From NCBI GenBank assembly GCA_032051265.1, contig DAMBYU010000008.1, positions 115,738 through 179,737 on the forward strand: 64,000 nt of DNA. The letters are read 5' to 3'. Both the position numbers and the translations under genes were made by a program. This stretch comes from Dryocola sp032051265 (lineage in GTDB: Bacteria > Pseudomonadota > Gammaproteobacteria > Enterobacterales > Enterobacteriaceae). The notes beneath the pieces are model-generated. The model was not told where the DNA came from and searched no databases. It saw only the letters and a list, made by a program, of their open reading frames with translations. Positions 51,376 through 60,960 of the stretch are shown piece after piece (within the stretch, counting starts at the first letter, position 1; each line of letters opens with the position of its first letter).

Positions 51376-53007
51376 TTAATATTCATCCCTTCCGTCATCA
51401 TCGTCCGGCTGCTCCAGCACGCCATACGCCACGGCGCAGAACAGAGAGTTCAAACGTTTCATGTCCCCCAACAGGCCCAGATGCAGCGAACTGGTTTCGA
51501 TACTCTGCACGTTTTGCTGATGCAGACGGTCAACGTGCGCATGAGAGAAACGGCGATTCATAATGCGAAAACGATGCTTGTTACGGCGCAGGCGACGCGC
51601 GCTGTTCACGTCCGCGGAGAAAAATACCGACAGGCTGAGCTTAAGGTTGCTTGTTAACTGCTGCAGAAGGCTATCCAGCTCCTTCAGGCCATCCGCCGAA
51701 AACGCCTGACGGGTGGCGAATGATTTATCCGCCACCTCGCTGCCCATTCGTTCAAGGATATCCGCCGCCTGTTCAAGGTTAAGCGACATCTCGATAATCT
51801 CCGCCCAGCGGCGGGATTCAATATCCGCCAGATCTTCTTTCTGCATTTGCGCCATATAGAGTTTGATGGCGGTGTAGAGCACATCCACGTCATCGGCAAG
51901 CTTACGTAGCTCCTTCTCCTGCCGCGGCTCGCCATGTATGACTTTGCTCCAGGTCTCCAGCATCTGCTCCAGCAGATCGCCCATGCGCAGCGTTTCCCGG
52001 GCGGCGTTCGACAAACCTAATGCGGGCGTATCGATGGCCGTCGGGTCGAGGTGTTTCGGCTTCATGCGCGCATCCAGCTCGGGCGCTTCGCTGATGACCC
52101 GCCGGCAGAACCGCGCCATTGGTTCGGCAAAGGGCACCATCGCCAGGCAGCGGATGAGGTTATAGAAGACGTGGAAATAGATAACCAGCTCGGATTCAGG
52201 CAGCGGTAAGTTATGCATAAGGCTGGCAAGAATACGCACAAATGGCAGCACGATAATGCTGCCCACCAGCTTAAACAGCAGGCTACCGAGGGCTACCCGC
52301 CGCGCGGCCGCGTTGGCGGCGCTGTTATTAATCATCGCCAGCAAACCGGAGCCAAGGTTTGCGCCAATCACCAGACACAAAGCCACATCAAACGAAATAA
52401 CGCCGGTTGAGGTAAGCGTGGCGGTAAGCAGTACGGCGGCAAGGCTTGAATAGCTGATAATGGCGAACATGGCGCCGATTAGCGCATCAAGCATGATATC
52501 GCCGGTCAGCGAGGCGAAGATAACCTGCACGCCCGAGGCCTGGGTCATCGGCGTGACGGCGGCAACGATCAGCTCCAGCGCCTGCAAAATCAGCCCTAAA
52601 CCGATGCCGACACGGCCAAGCTGCCCGGCGCGCGTTTGCTTGCGGCTGAGGAAAAAAATCACCCCAATAAAAATCAGCAGCGGCGAAAGCCAGGAAAGAT
52701 CGAACGTCAGGACACGTGCCATCAACGCTGTACCGACGTCGGCTCCCAGCACTATCACCAGCGCAGGCGTAAGCGCCACCAGGTCCTGGGCCACAAACGA
52801 GGTGACCAGCATGGTGGTCGCGTTGCTGCTCTGCACAAGCGCGGTTACGCCGATGCCTGCACAGAAGGCGAGCGGTTTCTTTTCAACGCTGCGGCTGAGT
52901 ACACTACGGAGATTAGCGCCGTAAACGCGCATGATGCCGGTACGCACAATGTGCGTGCCCCAGACCAGTAGCGCCACCGCAGAAAGCAAATGCAGTAGAG
53001 TGAGCAC
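51376..53007 (-). CDS. yjbB: Na/Pi-cotransporter II family protein YjbB
   Basis: A 543-residue inner-membrane protein. The N-terminal half (about 1-300) carries two inverted Na/Pi-cotransport repeats with the QSSNATT signature (59-65) and the related SYSSLAAV and GANLGSG segments. The C-terminal half is a PhoU-like helical domain (about 330-530). In E. coli overproduced YjbB exports phosphate. The length equals E. coli, and the ending EQPDDDDGRDEY is acidic. It lies downstream of metH on the same strand, 122 bases away. Confidence 0.92.
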   Translation of the reverse strand: MLTLLHLLSAVALLVWGTHIVRTGIMRVYGANLRSVLSRSVEKKPLAFCAGIGVTALVQSSNATTMLVTSFVAQDLVALTPALVIVLGADVGTALMARVLTFDLSWLSPLLIFIGVIFFLSRKQTRAGQLGRVGIGLGLILQALELIVAAVTPMTQASGVQVIFASLTGDIMLDALIGAMFAIISYSSLAAVLLTATLTSTGVISFDVALCLVIGANLGSGLLAMINNSAANAAARRVALGSLLFKLVGSIIVLPFVRILASLMHNLPLPESELVIYFHVFYNLIRCLAMVPFAEPMARFCRRVISEAPELDARMKPKHLDPTAIDTPALGLSNAARETLRMGDLLEQMLETWSKVIHGEPRQEKELRKLADDVDVLYTAIKLYMAQMQKEDLADIESRRWAEIIEMSLNLEQAADILERMGSEVADKSFATRQAFSADGLKELDSLLQQLTSNLKLSLSVFFSADVNSARRLRRNKHRFRIMNRRFSHAHVDRLHQQNVQSIETSSLHLGLLGDMKRLNSLFCAVAYGVLEQPDDDDGRDEY

Positions 53008-53129
53008 ACTTTCTCCTTATAAATTATTGGTTCCCTGCAAGGTCAAGTATAAGTGCTTAATCGCCATAAATAGCCAGGGCGCCATATTTAGCGCCCTGTC
53101 AGGTATAACGAAAACTTAACTATAAATAA

Positions 53130-56100
53130 CTAGTCCGCGTCGTAGCCCAGATTCGACGATAGCCAGCGCTCCACCTCGCTAACGGACATGCCTTTACGAC
53201 GGGCATAATCCTCAACCTGATCGCGCTGAATTTGCGCCACGGTGTAGTATTTGCTGTCCGGATGGCTGAAGTACCAGCCGGAAACCGACGCGCCCGGCCA
53301 CATGGCGTAGGATTCGGTCAGCTTCATGCCGATAACGTTCTCGACATCCAGCAGCTCCCAGATAGTCGCTTTCTCGGTATGTTCCGGGCAGGCAGGATAA
53401 CCCGGCGCCGGGCGAATCCCCTGATAGTTCTCGCGGATCAGCTCTTCGTTGCTCAGGTTTTCCGTCGGCGCATAGCCCCAGTAAACCTTGCGCACGCGCT
53501 CATGCAGATATTCCGCAAAGGCTTCCGCCAGACGGTCGGCGATCGCTTTCACCATGATTTTATTGTAATCATCGTGCTGCGCTTCGAAAGCCTCGGCCAG
53601 CGCGTCTTCTTCCAGGCCACCGGTAACCGCAAACGCCCCGATATAGTCTTCTTTACCGCTGTGTTTTGGCGCGACAAAATCCGCCAGACAGTAGTTCGCA
53701 AAGCCGACCTTTTCTGTTTGCTGGCGTAGATGGTGAGCCACGGTCAGAACCTGCGTACGGGATTCATCGCGATAGATTTCAATATCGTCATCCACGCGGT
53801 TTGCCGGGAACAAACCAACCACGCCGCGTGGAGTGAGGGACTTTTCCGCGTGCAGTTTATCAAGCATATCGTTGGCGTCTTTAAACAGGCGCAGCGCTTC
53901 TTCACCCACCACCTCATCTTCAAGGATGCGCGGATACTTCCCGGCCAGCGACCAGGTCATGAAGAATGGCGTCCAGTCGATATAGTTACGCAGCGTTTCG
54001 ATGCTGGCGGTAACTTCCTGCACGCCCGGACGATGCGCGACCGGAGGCGTATAATTCGCCCAGTCGAAAGCCAGATCGTTTTCACGAGCCGCCTGAAGAG
54101 TAACGGGTGGAGTGCGCGGTTTTTTGCGGGCATGCTGGGTTCGCACGGTTACATATTCTTTACGCGTGCGGGCCACAAAATCATCATGCTGCGTTGCAGA
54201 AAGCAGCGCGGAAACCACGCCTACGGTGCGCGAAGCGTTCTGCACGTAAACCGTTGGGCCGCTGTAGTTCTGCTCGATTTTTACCGCCGTGTGCGCTTTG
54301 GATGTCGTCGCGCCGCCAATCAGCAGCGGCAGCGTAAAGCCCTGTCGCTCCATCTCTTTGGCGACGTTAACCATTTCGTCCAGCGACGGAGTGATAAGCC
54401 CGGACAGGCCAATTATATCGGCGCCGACTTCACGGGCGGTCTTCAAAATTTTCTCGCCCGGCACCATCACGCCGAGATCGACAATTTCATAGTTGTTACA
54501 TTGCAGCACCACGCCAACGATGTTTTTACCGATGTCATGCACATCGCCTTTCACCGTGGCGAGTACGATCTTGCCGTTGGTAGAGCCTTTCTCTTTGCTG
54601 GCCTCGATATAGGGTTCCAGGTAAGCCACCGCCTGCTTCATCACGCGGGCAGATTTTACCACCTGCGGCAGGAACATTTTGCCTTCCCCAAACAGGTCAC
54701 CGACCACGTTCATGCCGTCCATCAGCGGCCCTTCGATAACCTGAATCGGGCGTTCAGCCTGCTGACGGGCTTCTTCTGTATCGAGTTCAATAAACTCGGT
54801 GATGCCTTTTACCAGCGAGTATTCAAGGCGCTTTTTCACATCCCAGCTACGCCATTCCGCCTGCTGGGCTGCAGCGGCATCATCCCCTTTGCTGCTGCGA
54901 TACTTCTCTGCCAGCTCAAGTAACCGCTCGGTGCTATCGTCGCGGCGGTTAAGAATGACGTCTTCTACCGCATCGCGTAATTCATCGGAAAGATCGTCGT
55001 AAATCGCCAGTTGTCCGGCGTTGACGATACCCATGTCCATACCGTTGCGGATCGCGTAGTAGAGGAACACGGCATGTATGGCTTCGCGCACCGGGTCGTT
55101 ACCGCGGAACGAGAACGACACGTTCGAGACGCCACCGGAGATCATCGCATGCGGCAGCTCGCGTTTGATGTCTTCACATGCGCCGATAAAATCCTGCGCA
55201 TAGTTGTTATGTTCATCAATACCCGTCGCAACCGCAAAGATGTTCGGATCGAAAATAATATCTTCCGGCGGGAAACCGACTTCTTCGGTGAGGATTTTGT
55301 AGGCGCGGCGGCAAATCTCAATTTTGCGCTCCCGCGTATCCGCCTGGCCCTGCTCGTCAAAGGCCATGACCACCATCGCGGCGCCGTAGCGGCGCACCAG
55401 TCTGGCGTGGTGAATAAATGCCTCAACGCCCTCTTTCATGGAGATGGAGTTAACGATGCCTTTGCCCTGGATGCACTTCAGCCCTTTTTCGATAACTTCC
55501 CATTTTGAGGAGTCGATCATAATAGGCACCCGGGCGATATCCGGCTCACCGGCAATCAGGTTAAGGAAACGCACCATCGCCGCCTCGGCGTCGAGCATCC
55601 CTTCATCCATGTTGATGTCGATGATTTGCGCGCCGCTCTCTACCTGCTGCAGGGCCACTTCCAGCGCTTCATTGTATTTTTCTTCTTTAATCAGCCGCTT
55701 AAATTTGGCAGAACCGGTGACGTTGGTACGTTCGCCGACGTTCACAAACAGGCTTTCCGCGCCGATATTCAGCGGTTCAAGTCCTGCAAGACGGCAGGCA
55801 ACCGGCAGCTCCGGCAGCTTACGCGGCGCAACCCCTTCCACCGCTTTACTCATCGCGGCGATATGTTCCGGCGTGGTGCCGCAACAGCCGCCAACGATAT
55901 TCAGGAAGCCCGCTTGCGCCCACTCGCCAATCTGCTGCGCCATGGTATCCGCGTCCAGATCGTACTCACCAAAGGCGTTCGGCAGGCCGGCGTTCGGGTG
56001 CGCAGTAACGTAGCATTCGGCAATGCGTGAAAGCTCGGCAACGTACTGGCGCAGCTCGTCCGGCCCCAGCGCGCAGTTCAGGCCGAAGGTCAGCGCATCT

Positions 56101-56813
56101 GCATGGCGTAAAGAGTTATAGAAAGCTTCCGTCGTCTGCCCGGATAGCGTACGGCCTGATGCATCGGTGATAGTGCCGGAAATCATGATCGGCAAGTCTA
56201 CGCCCAGCGCTTCAAACTCGGCTTTTACGGCGAAAATAGCCGCTTTGGCGTTTAACGTATCGAACACCGTTTCAATCATGATCAGATCGACACCACCTTC
56301 CACCAGCGCGTGGGTTGATTCGCGGTAGGCCTCAACGAGCCTATCAAAGGTGACATTACGGAAAGCGGGATCGTTAACGTCTGGTGAAATTGAAGCCGTG
56401 CGGTTAGTTGGGCCCAGCACCCCGGCGACGTAACGCGGTTTTTCTGGCGTACGAGCAGTCCATTCATCGGCACAGGCACGCGCCAGTTTCGCCGCTTCAA
56501 GGTTGATTTCCGCCGACAGGGATTCCATCTGGTAATCCGCCATCGCGATAGTCGTGGAGTTGAAGGTGTTGGTTTCGACGATGTCGGCACCCGCTTCAAA
56601 GTAGGCGTAGTGAATTGCGGCAATAATTTCCGGTTTACTCAGCACCAGCAGGTCGTTATTTCCTTTCAGGTCACACGGCCAGTCTGCAAAGCGAACCCCT
56701 CGAAAATCGCTCTCTTCAAGACGATAGCTCTGGATCATGGTGCCCATACCGCCATCCAGTACCAGAATGCGTTGGTTTAACTGCTGCTGCAATTGCTCTA
56801 CTTTGTTGCTCAA
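53130..56813 (-). CDS. metH: Cobalamin-dependent methionine synthase MetH
   Basis: MetH moves a methyl group from methyltetrahydrofolate to homocysteine through methylcobalamin. The 1227 residues, equal to E. coli, show all four modules: homocysteine (1-350, zinc Cys in GLNCALG and GGCCGTTP), folate (about 354-650), cobalamin (KGDVHDIGKNIVG, with the DxHxxG axial His near residue 759) and the reactivation domain (ending RPAPGYPACPEHTEK...YARRKGMSVSEVERWLSSNLGYDAD). The best start is a TTG at 56813 after GGAG; an ATG 18 codons upstream would add a tail not found in relatives. It is divergent from iclR. Confidence 0.96.
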   Translation of the reverse strand: MSNKVEQLQQQLNQRILVLDGGMGTMIQSYRLEESDFRGVRFADWPCDLKGNNDLLVLSKPEIIAAIHYAYFEAGADIVETNTFNSTTIAMADYQMESLSAEINLEAAKLARACADEWTARTPEKPRYVAGVLGPTNRTASISPDVNDPAFRNVTFDRLVEAYRESTHALVEGGVDLIMIETVFDTLNAKAAIFAVKAEFEALGVDLPIMISGTITDASGRTLSGQTTEAFYNSLRHADALTFGLNCALGPDELRQYVAELSRIAECYVTAHPNAGLPNAFGEYDLDADTMAQQIGEWAQAGFLNIVGGCCGTTPEHIAAMSKAVEGVAPRKLPELPVACRLAGLEPLNIGAESLFVNVGERTNVTGSAKFKRLIKEEKYNEALEVALQQVESGAQIIDINMDEGMLDAEAAMVRFLNLIAGEPDIARVPIMIDSSKWEVIEKGLKCIQGKGIVNSISMKEGVEAFIHHARLVRRYGAAMVVMAFDEQGQADTRERKIEICRRAYKILTEEVGFPPEDIIFDPNIFAVATGIDEHNNYAQDFIGACEDIKRELPHAMISGGVSNVSFSFRGNDPVREAIHAVFLYYAIRNGMDMGIVNAGQLAIYDDLSDELRDAVEDVILNRRDDSTERLLELAEKYRSSKGDDAAAAQQAEWRSWDVKKRLEYSLVKGITEFIELDTEEARQQAERPIQVIEGPLMDGMNVVGDLFGEGKMFLPQVVKSARVMKQAVAYLEPYIEASKEKGSTNGKIVLATVKGDVHDIGKNIVGVVLQCNNYEIVDLGVMVPGEKILKTAREVGADIIGLSGLITPSLDEMVNVAKEMERQGFTLPLLIGGATTSKAHTAVKIEQNYSGPTVYVQNASRTVGVVSALLSATQHDDFVARTRKEYVTVRTQHARKKPRTPPVTLQAARENDLAFDWANYTPPVAHRPGVQEVTASIETLRNYIDWTPFFMTWSLAGKYPRILEDEVVGEEALRLFKDANDMLDKLHAEKSLTPRGVVGLFPANRVDDDIEIYRDESRTQVLTVAHHLRQQTEKVGFANYCLADFVAPKHSGKEDYIGAFAVTGGLEEDALAEAFEAQHDDYNKIMVKAIADRLAEAFAEYLHERVRKVYWGYAPTENLSNEELIRENYQGIRPAPGYPACPEHTEKATIWELLDVENVIGMKLTESYAMWPGASVSGWYFSHPDSKYYTVAQIQRDQVEDYARRKGMSVSEVERWLSSNLGYDAD

Positions 56814-56897
56814 CTCAGGCTCCCGGGGACAAAACGTGTTAAAGCTGCATAAAAGCCATACTGGCATAAGTTACGACAGGGGAAAAGCTATGGAACA

Positions 56898-56910
56898 TGA
56901 GACATGTTCA
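56898..56910 (-). promoter_or_regulatory. Candidate MetR site upstream of metH
   Basis: TGAGACATGTTCA matches the MetR pattern TGAA-N5-TTCA with one mismatch and sits 85 bases before metH. It overlaps a perfect 7-bp inverted repeat (GAACATG-aga-CATGTTC, 56893-56909). MetR activates metH in E. coli. Confidence 0.55.
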
Positions 56911-56960
56911 CCTGACTGATCCGATGAGTCCAATGCGGGTTGCATTATCGTCAAATAAAA

Positions 56961-56990
56961 CGAAAATGATTTCCACGATATGAAAAAAGG
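56961..56990 (+). promoter_or_regulatory. IclR operator in the iclR promoter
   Basis: CGAAAATGATTTCCACGATA followed by TGAAAAAAGG is almost identical to the autoregulatory IclR site I know in front of E. coli iclR. It ends nine bases before the start codon, so bound IclR blocks its own transcription or initiation. Confidence 0.75.
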
Positions 56991-56998
56991 AGTCAGGT

Positions 56999-57832
56999 AT
57001 GGTCGCTGTCGTTCCTGCCAAACGTGGCAAAAAACCTCGCGCTGCCGCAGCTGTGGCCCCCCAGCCTACCGGGCAGGTCCAGTCGTTGACGCGTGGCCTG
57101 AAGCTGCTTGAGTGGATTGCCGAATCTCACGGTAGCGTGGCGCTTACCGAGCTTGCTCAGCAGGCCGGCTTGCCCAACTCCACCACTCATCGCCTGCTGA
57201 CCACCATGCAACAGCTCGGTTTTGTACGCCAGATTGGCGATCTCGGCCACTGGACGATCGGCGCGCACGCGTTCGTCGTTGGCAGCAGCTTCCTGCAAAG
57301 CCGCAATCTGCTGGCTATCGTCCACCCGATGCTGCGTAAGCTAATGGAAGATTCCGGCGAGACGGTAAACCTGGCGGTGCTGGACCATAGCGATCATCAG
57401 GCGATTATTATCGACCAGGTACAATGCACCCAGCTAATGCGCATGTCCGCCCCGATTGGCGGCAAGCTCCCCATGCATGCTTCCGGGGCTGGTAAAGCCT
57501 TTCTGGCGAACCTGAGCGACGATGAGGTGGCAGCATTGCTGCATCGTAAGGGGCTGCATAACTACACGCCCGCAACGCTCACCTCCCCGCTGCACCTGAA
57601 AGAAGATTTAGCCCAGACGCGTAAGCGTGGTTACTCCTTCGATGATGAAGAACATGCCCTGGGGTTACGCTGCGTGGCGGCCTGTATCTACGATGAGCAC
57701 CATGAGGCATTTGCCGCTATCTCGATTTCCGGGCCAGTTTCACGCATCACTGACGATCGCGTAACAGAGCTTGGCGCGCTGGTGATTAAAGCGGCGAAGG
57801 AGATTACTCAGGCTTATGGCGGCGGGCGCTAA
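56999..57832 (+). CDS. iclR: Acetate operon repressor IclR
   Basis: IclR represses the glyoxylate-bypass operon aceBAK and its own gene; glyoxylate and pyruvate modulate it. The 277-residue protein has a basic N-terminal tail, a winged helix (about 28-90, SLTRGLKLLEWIAESHGSVALTELAQQAGLPNSTTHRLLTTM) and the effector domain (about 105-270) with PMHASGAGKAFLA and YSFDDEEHALGLRCVAACIYD. It is convergent with aceK, and the two stop codons overlap. Confidence 0.96.
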   Translation: MVAVVPAKRGKKPRAAAAVAPQPTGQVQSLTRGLKLLEWIAESHGSVALTELAQQAGLPNSTTHRLLTTMQQLGFVRQIGDLGHWTIGAHAFVVGSSFLQSRNLLAIVHPMLRKLMEDSGETVNLAVLDHSDHQAIIIDQVQCTQLMRMSAPIGGKLPMHASGAGKAFLANLSDDEVAALLHRKGLHNYTPATLTSPLHLKEDLAQTRKRGYSFDDEEHALGLRCVAACIYDEHHEAFAAISISGPVSRITDDRVTELGALVIKAAKEITQAYGGGR

Positions 57833-59571
57833 CCCGCCTGCTTTAAATCCGCATAACGCAGGCTAAAGCGCTGGCGTCTGCGGTAAGCATAAACATCCTC
57901 TACGTGGCCATGGCGAATGCGTTCCTGCAGTGCACGCCAGAAAGCAGCCTGAAACAGGTCGCCGTGCATTTCGTCGAACAGCGGACGAATACGCGGATCG
58001 GCGCAAAGATAGTGGCGAAACTCTTCCGGGAAAACGTCGCCTGGCGATACGCTGTACCAGGGTTCGGCGGACATTTCGTCTTCGGGAAAACGTGGCGGAG
58101 GGATGTCGCGAAAATTCACTTCGGTCATGTAGCAGATTTCATCGTAATCATAGAAAACCACCCTCCCGTGGCGCGTCACGCCAAAGTTTTTAAACAGCAT
58201 GTCGCCCGGGAAAATATTCGCCGCCGCAAGCTGGCGAATGGCGTTGCCATATTCTTCCACGGCATCGCGCAGTTGCTGTCCTTCCACGCTTTCCAGCCAC
58301 AGGTTCAGCGGCACCATTCTGCGCTCGATATAGAGATGGCTGATAGCAATGCGGTCGCCGAGATCGGTGAGTTTTTCCGGCACTTCTTCATATAACAACG
58401 CCAGAAGCGGCGCGCTTATCTGGCTTTTATCCAGCACGAAGTTTTCAAACTCCTGCGTATCCGCCATACGTCCGACGCGGTCGTGCTCTTTGACCAGTTG
58501 ATAGCAGGCGCGGACCCGCTCAGCGCTCACTTCTTTTTGCGGCGCAAATTTGTCTTTGATGATTTTAAAAACTCTGTCGAAACCGGGCTGCGTAAACACC
58601 AGCATCACCATGCCCCGTATGCCGGGCGCTTCGATAAACTGTTCATCCGTAGAGGTAATGTAGGTCAGATATTCGCGATAACTTTCTGTTTTCCCATGCT
58701 TCTGGCAGCCTATCGCCATATAAAGCTCGGCGGTAGTTTTGCCCGGCAGCAGTTCGCGTAGCCATGCCACAAGGGCGGCAGGAAGCGGCGCATAAACCAT
58801 AAAATATGAGCGGGCGAAGCCAAAAACGATGCTCGCCTCCGCGCTGCTGGTAAGGCAGGTATCGACAACAAGCTGCCCGTCATCAGTACGATGAATCGGC
58901 AATAAGAACGGGACTTTCCCGCCCGGCAAGGCAAGTTTGCCCACAAGCCATGCCGCTTTGTTGCGATAGAACAGTTCGTTCGCCACTTCCAGATTCGCGT
59001 TACATAACGCATCACTACCGAAGGTCTCGTTGAGGTGAGCGACAATGTAGCCCGCATCGCGCGTTAAATTTTGCCACGGCAAGCGTAGCGGCAGATCGCC
59101 CAGCATGGCGACCAGCAACGACTGCCAGCCCTGAGCGGGGAAAAATAATTTGGATAAAGGACGAGGGATGGTGCGAAATCGCCCTTCCGCCTGCGAGCTG
59201 AAGATAAAAAGCCGCTCGGGAGTTAGCGAGCGGTGGTCAAATAACCGACAGTAGACAGAGTTAAAAAAACTCTCTGCAATTTCAAAGCGAGGGTAATCCG
59301 GCAATAGACGGGTGTACTGCTCCTTCACGCGCAGTAAAAATGCTGCGTCAGTATTCTCTGTGCCAGTAATGCAGCGAAGCTGCTCTGCCACCAGGCCTAC
59401 GTGATGATCGTAAAGATGGATGCGGCTTTTCATCGCCTGCTGCACGGCATGCCAGTCGGCCTGCTCAAAGCGCTGCTGCGCCCCGGAGGTGATCTCCAGA
59501 AAACGGCCATACTGCGCGTCAAAACCCTGCAGTATGGTGTGTGCGATTAACAGTTCCTGCCTGTTTGACAT
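57829..59571 (-). CDS. aceK: Isocitrate dehydrogenase kinase/phosphatase AceK
   Basis: AceK switches isocitrate dehydrogenase off by phosphorylation and on by dephosphorylation, setting the split between the Krebs cycle and the glyoxylate bypass. It is a 580-residue protein close to E. coli. A regulatory N-domain is followed by the kinase-like domain: the P-loop-like region and Lys in MVMLVFTQPGFDRVFKIIKDKFAPQKEV (near 320-345), the catalytic loop NIFPGDMLFKNFGVTRHGRVVFYDYDEICYM (near 450-480). It is the last gene of aceBAK, 49 bases after aceA, with a hairpin between. Confidence 0.96.
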   Translation of the reverse strand: MSNRQELLIAHTILQGFDAQYGRFLEITSGAQQRFEQADWHAVQQAMKSRIHLYDHHVGLVAEQLRCITGTENTDAAFLLRVKEQYTRLLPDYPRFEIAESFFNSVYCRLFDHRSLTPERLFIFSSQAEGRFRTIPRPLSKLFFPAQGWQSLLVAMLGDLPLRLPWQNLTRDAGYIVAHLNETFGSDALCNANLEVANELFYRNKAAWLVGKLALPGGKVPFLLPIHRTDDGQLVVDTCLTSSAEASIVFGFARSYFMVYAPLPAALVAWLRELLPGKTTAELYMAIGCQKHGKTESYREYLTYITSTDEQFIEAPGIRGMVMLVFTQPGFDRVFKIIKDKFAPQKEVSAERVRACYQLVKEHDRVGRMADTQEFENFVLDKSQISAPLLALLYEEVPEKLTDLGDRIAISHLYIERRMVPLNLWLESVEGQQLRDAVEEYGNAIRQLAAANIFPGDMLFKNFGVTRHGRVVFYDYDEICYMTEVNFRDIPPPRFPEDEMSAEPWYSVSPGDVFPEEFRHYLCADPRIRPLFDEMHGDLFQAAFWRALQERIRHGHVEDVYAYRRRQRFSLRYADLKQAG

Positions 59572-59586
59572 TTATTTCTCCCCTCA

Positions 59587-59609
59587 CCCTCTCCCCACAG
59601 GAGAGAGGG
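59587..59609 (-). other. Intercistronic hairpin between aceA and aceK
   Basis: A CCCTCTCC-type hairpin: CTCTCC (59589-59594) pairs with GGAGAG (59600-59605) around a 5-nt loop, and a CC/GG extension continues the stem past a small bulge. E. coli carries REP sequences in this gap, thought to lower aceK relative to aceA. The sequence resembles the hairpin in the malE-malF gap of this window. Confidence 0.6.
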
Positions 59610-59620
59610 AAGCGATGGAG

Positions 59621-60931
59621 CTAGAATTGCTCTTCTTCCGTCGACCCTGTCAACGCGGTCACCGAAGAAGCGCCGCCCTGGATAATTGTCGTCACGCGGT
59701 CAAAATAGCCGGTGCCCACCTCCTGCTGATGGGAGACAAAGGTGTAGCCTTCCGGCGCCGCAGCGAATTCCGGCTGCTGCACTTTTTCGACGTAATGCCT
59801 CATGCCTTCGCCCTGCGCGTAGGAACGGGCAAGATCGAACATGTTGAACCACATGCTGTGAATGCCCGCAAGCGTGATGAACTGATATTTGTAACCCATC
59901 GCGGAGAGCTCTTGCTGGAACGAGGCGATAGTTTTGTCGTCGAGATTTTTCTTCCAGTTGAAAGATGGGGAGCAGTTATAGGCCAGCAGCTTGCCAGGGA
60001 AGCGGGCATGAATCGCCTCAGCGAAGCGACGCGCCTGATCGAGATCCGGTTTTGACGTTTCACACCATACCAAATCAGCATAAGGCGCATAGGCAAGCCC
60101 CCGGCTGATAGCCTGCTCGACGCCTGCGCGAGTGCGATAGAAGCCTTCCTGCGTGCGTTCGCCGGTAATAAACTCGCGGTCATATTCGTCGCAGTCGGAA
60201 GTAATCAAATCTGCAGCATCGGCGTCGGTACGTGCAATCAACAGAGTCGGCACGCCCATGACATCCGCTGCCAGGCGCGCAGCAACCAGCTTCTGAATCG
60301 CTTCCTGAGTAGGCACCAGCACTTTACCGCCCATATGGCCGCATTTCTTCACCGACGCGAGCTGGTCTTCAAAATGAACGGCCGCCGCTCCCGCCTGAAT
60401 CATGGATTTCATAAGCTCGAACGCGTTCAGCACGCCGCCAAAACCGGCTTCTGCATCGGCGACAATTGGCAGGAAATAGTCAACATAACGCGGATCGCCC
60501 GGCTCAATATTCGCAGCCCACTGGATCTGATCCGCACGACGGAAGGTGTTGTTGATCCGATCGACCACAGCAGGCACAGAGTTCGCCGGGTAGAGGGATT
60601 GATCCGGATACATGCTGGAGGCCAGATTCGCATCCGCCGCGACCTGCCAGCCCGAAAGGTAAATGGCCTCAATACCCGCTTTAGCCTGCTGCAACGCCTG
60701 CCCGCCGGTCAGCGCCCCGAGGCTATTGATATAGCCCTTTTTAGATTCGCCATGCAGCAACCGCCACATTCTCGCCGCGCCGTTTTGCGCCAGCGTACAT
60801 TCCGGGTTTACCGAACCACGCAGCTTCACGACATCTTCTGCGGTATAGGGACGTTTGATGCCTTCCCAGCGCGGTTGCGCCCACTCCTGCTGTAATTGTT
60901 CAATCTGTTGGGTACGGGAGGTATTTTTCAT
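59621..60931 (-). CDS. aceA: Isocitrate lyase AceA
   Basis: AceA splits isocitrate into glyoxylate and succinate, the first step of the glyoxylate bypass. It has 436 residues (E. coli 434). The catalytic signature KKCGHMGGKVLVP contains the active-site Cys (near 195-197). Other conserved parts are the Mg-binding DADAGFG-like ADAEAGFGG, the ARTDADAADLITSD block and the C-terminal HQQEVGTGYFD. It starts 29 bases after aceB. Confidence 0.97.
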   Translation of the reverse strand: MKNTSRTQQIEQLQQEWAQPRWEGIKRPYTAEDVVKLRGSVNPECTLAQNGAARMWRLLHGESKKGYINSLGALTGGQALQQAKAGIEAIYLSGWQVAADANLASSMYPDQSLYPANSVPAVVDRINNTFRRADQIQWAANIEPGDPRYVDYFLPIVADAEAGFGGVLNAFELMKSMIQAGAAAVHFEDQLASVKKCGHMGGKVLVPTQEAIQKLVAARLAADVMGVPTLLIARTDADAADLITSDCDEYDREFITGERTQEGFYRTRAGVEQAISRGLAYAPYADLVWCETSKPDLDQARRFAEAIHARFPGKLLAYNCSPSFNWKKNLDDKTIASFQQELSAMGYKYQFITLAGIHSMWFNMFDLARSYAQGEGMRHYVEKVQQPEFAAAPEGYTFVSHQQEVGTGYFDRVTTIIQGGASSVTALTGSTEEEQF

Positions 60932-60960
60932 GGCAGATGCTCCTTTTTTATACGTTGGGT

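Noticed and set aside
53730..54923. 397-codon open frame antisense to metH
   Set aside because: A shadow of the GC-rich metH reading frame, with no ribosome site and no recognisable domain.
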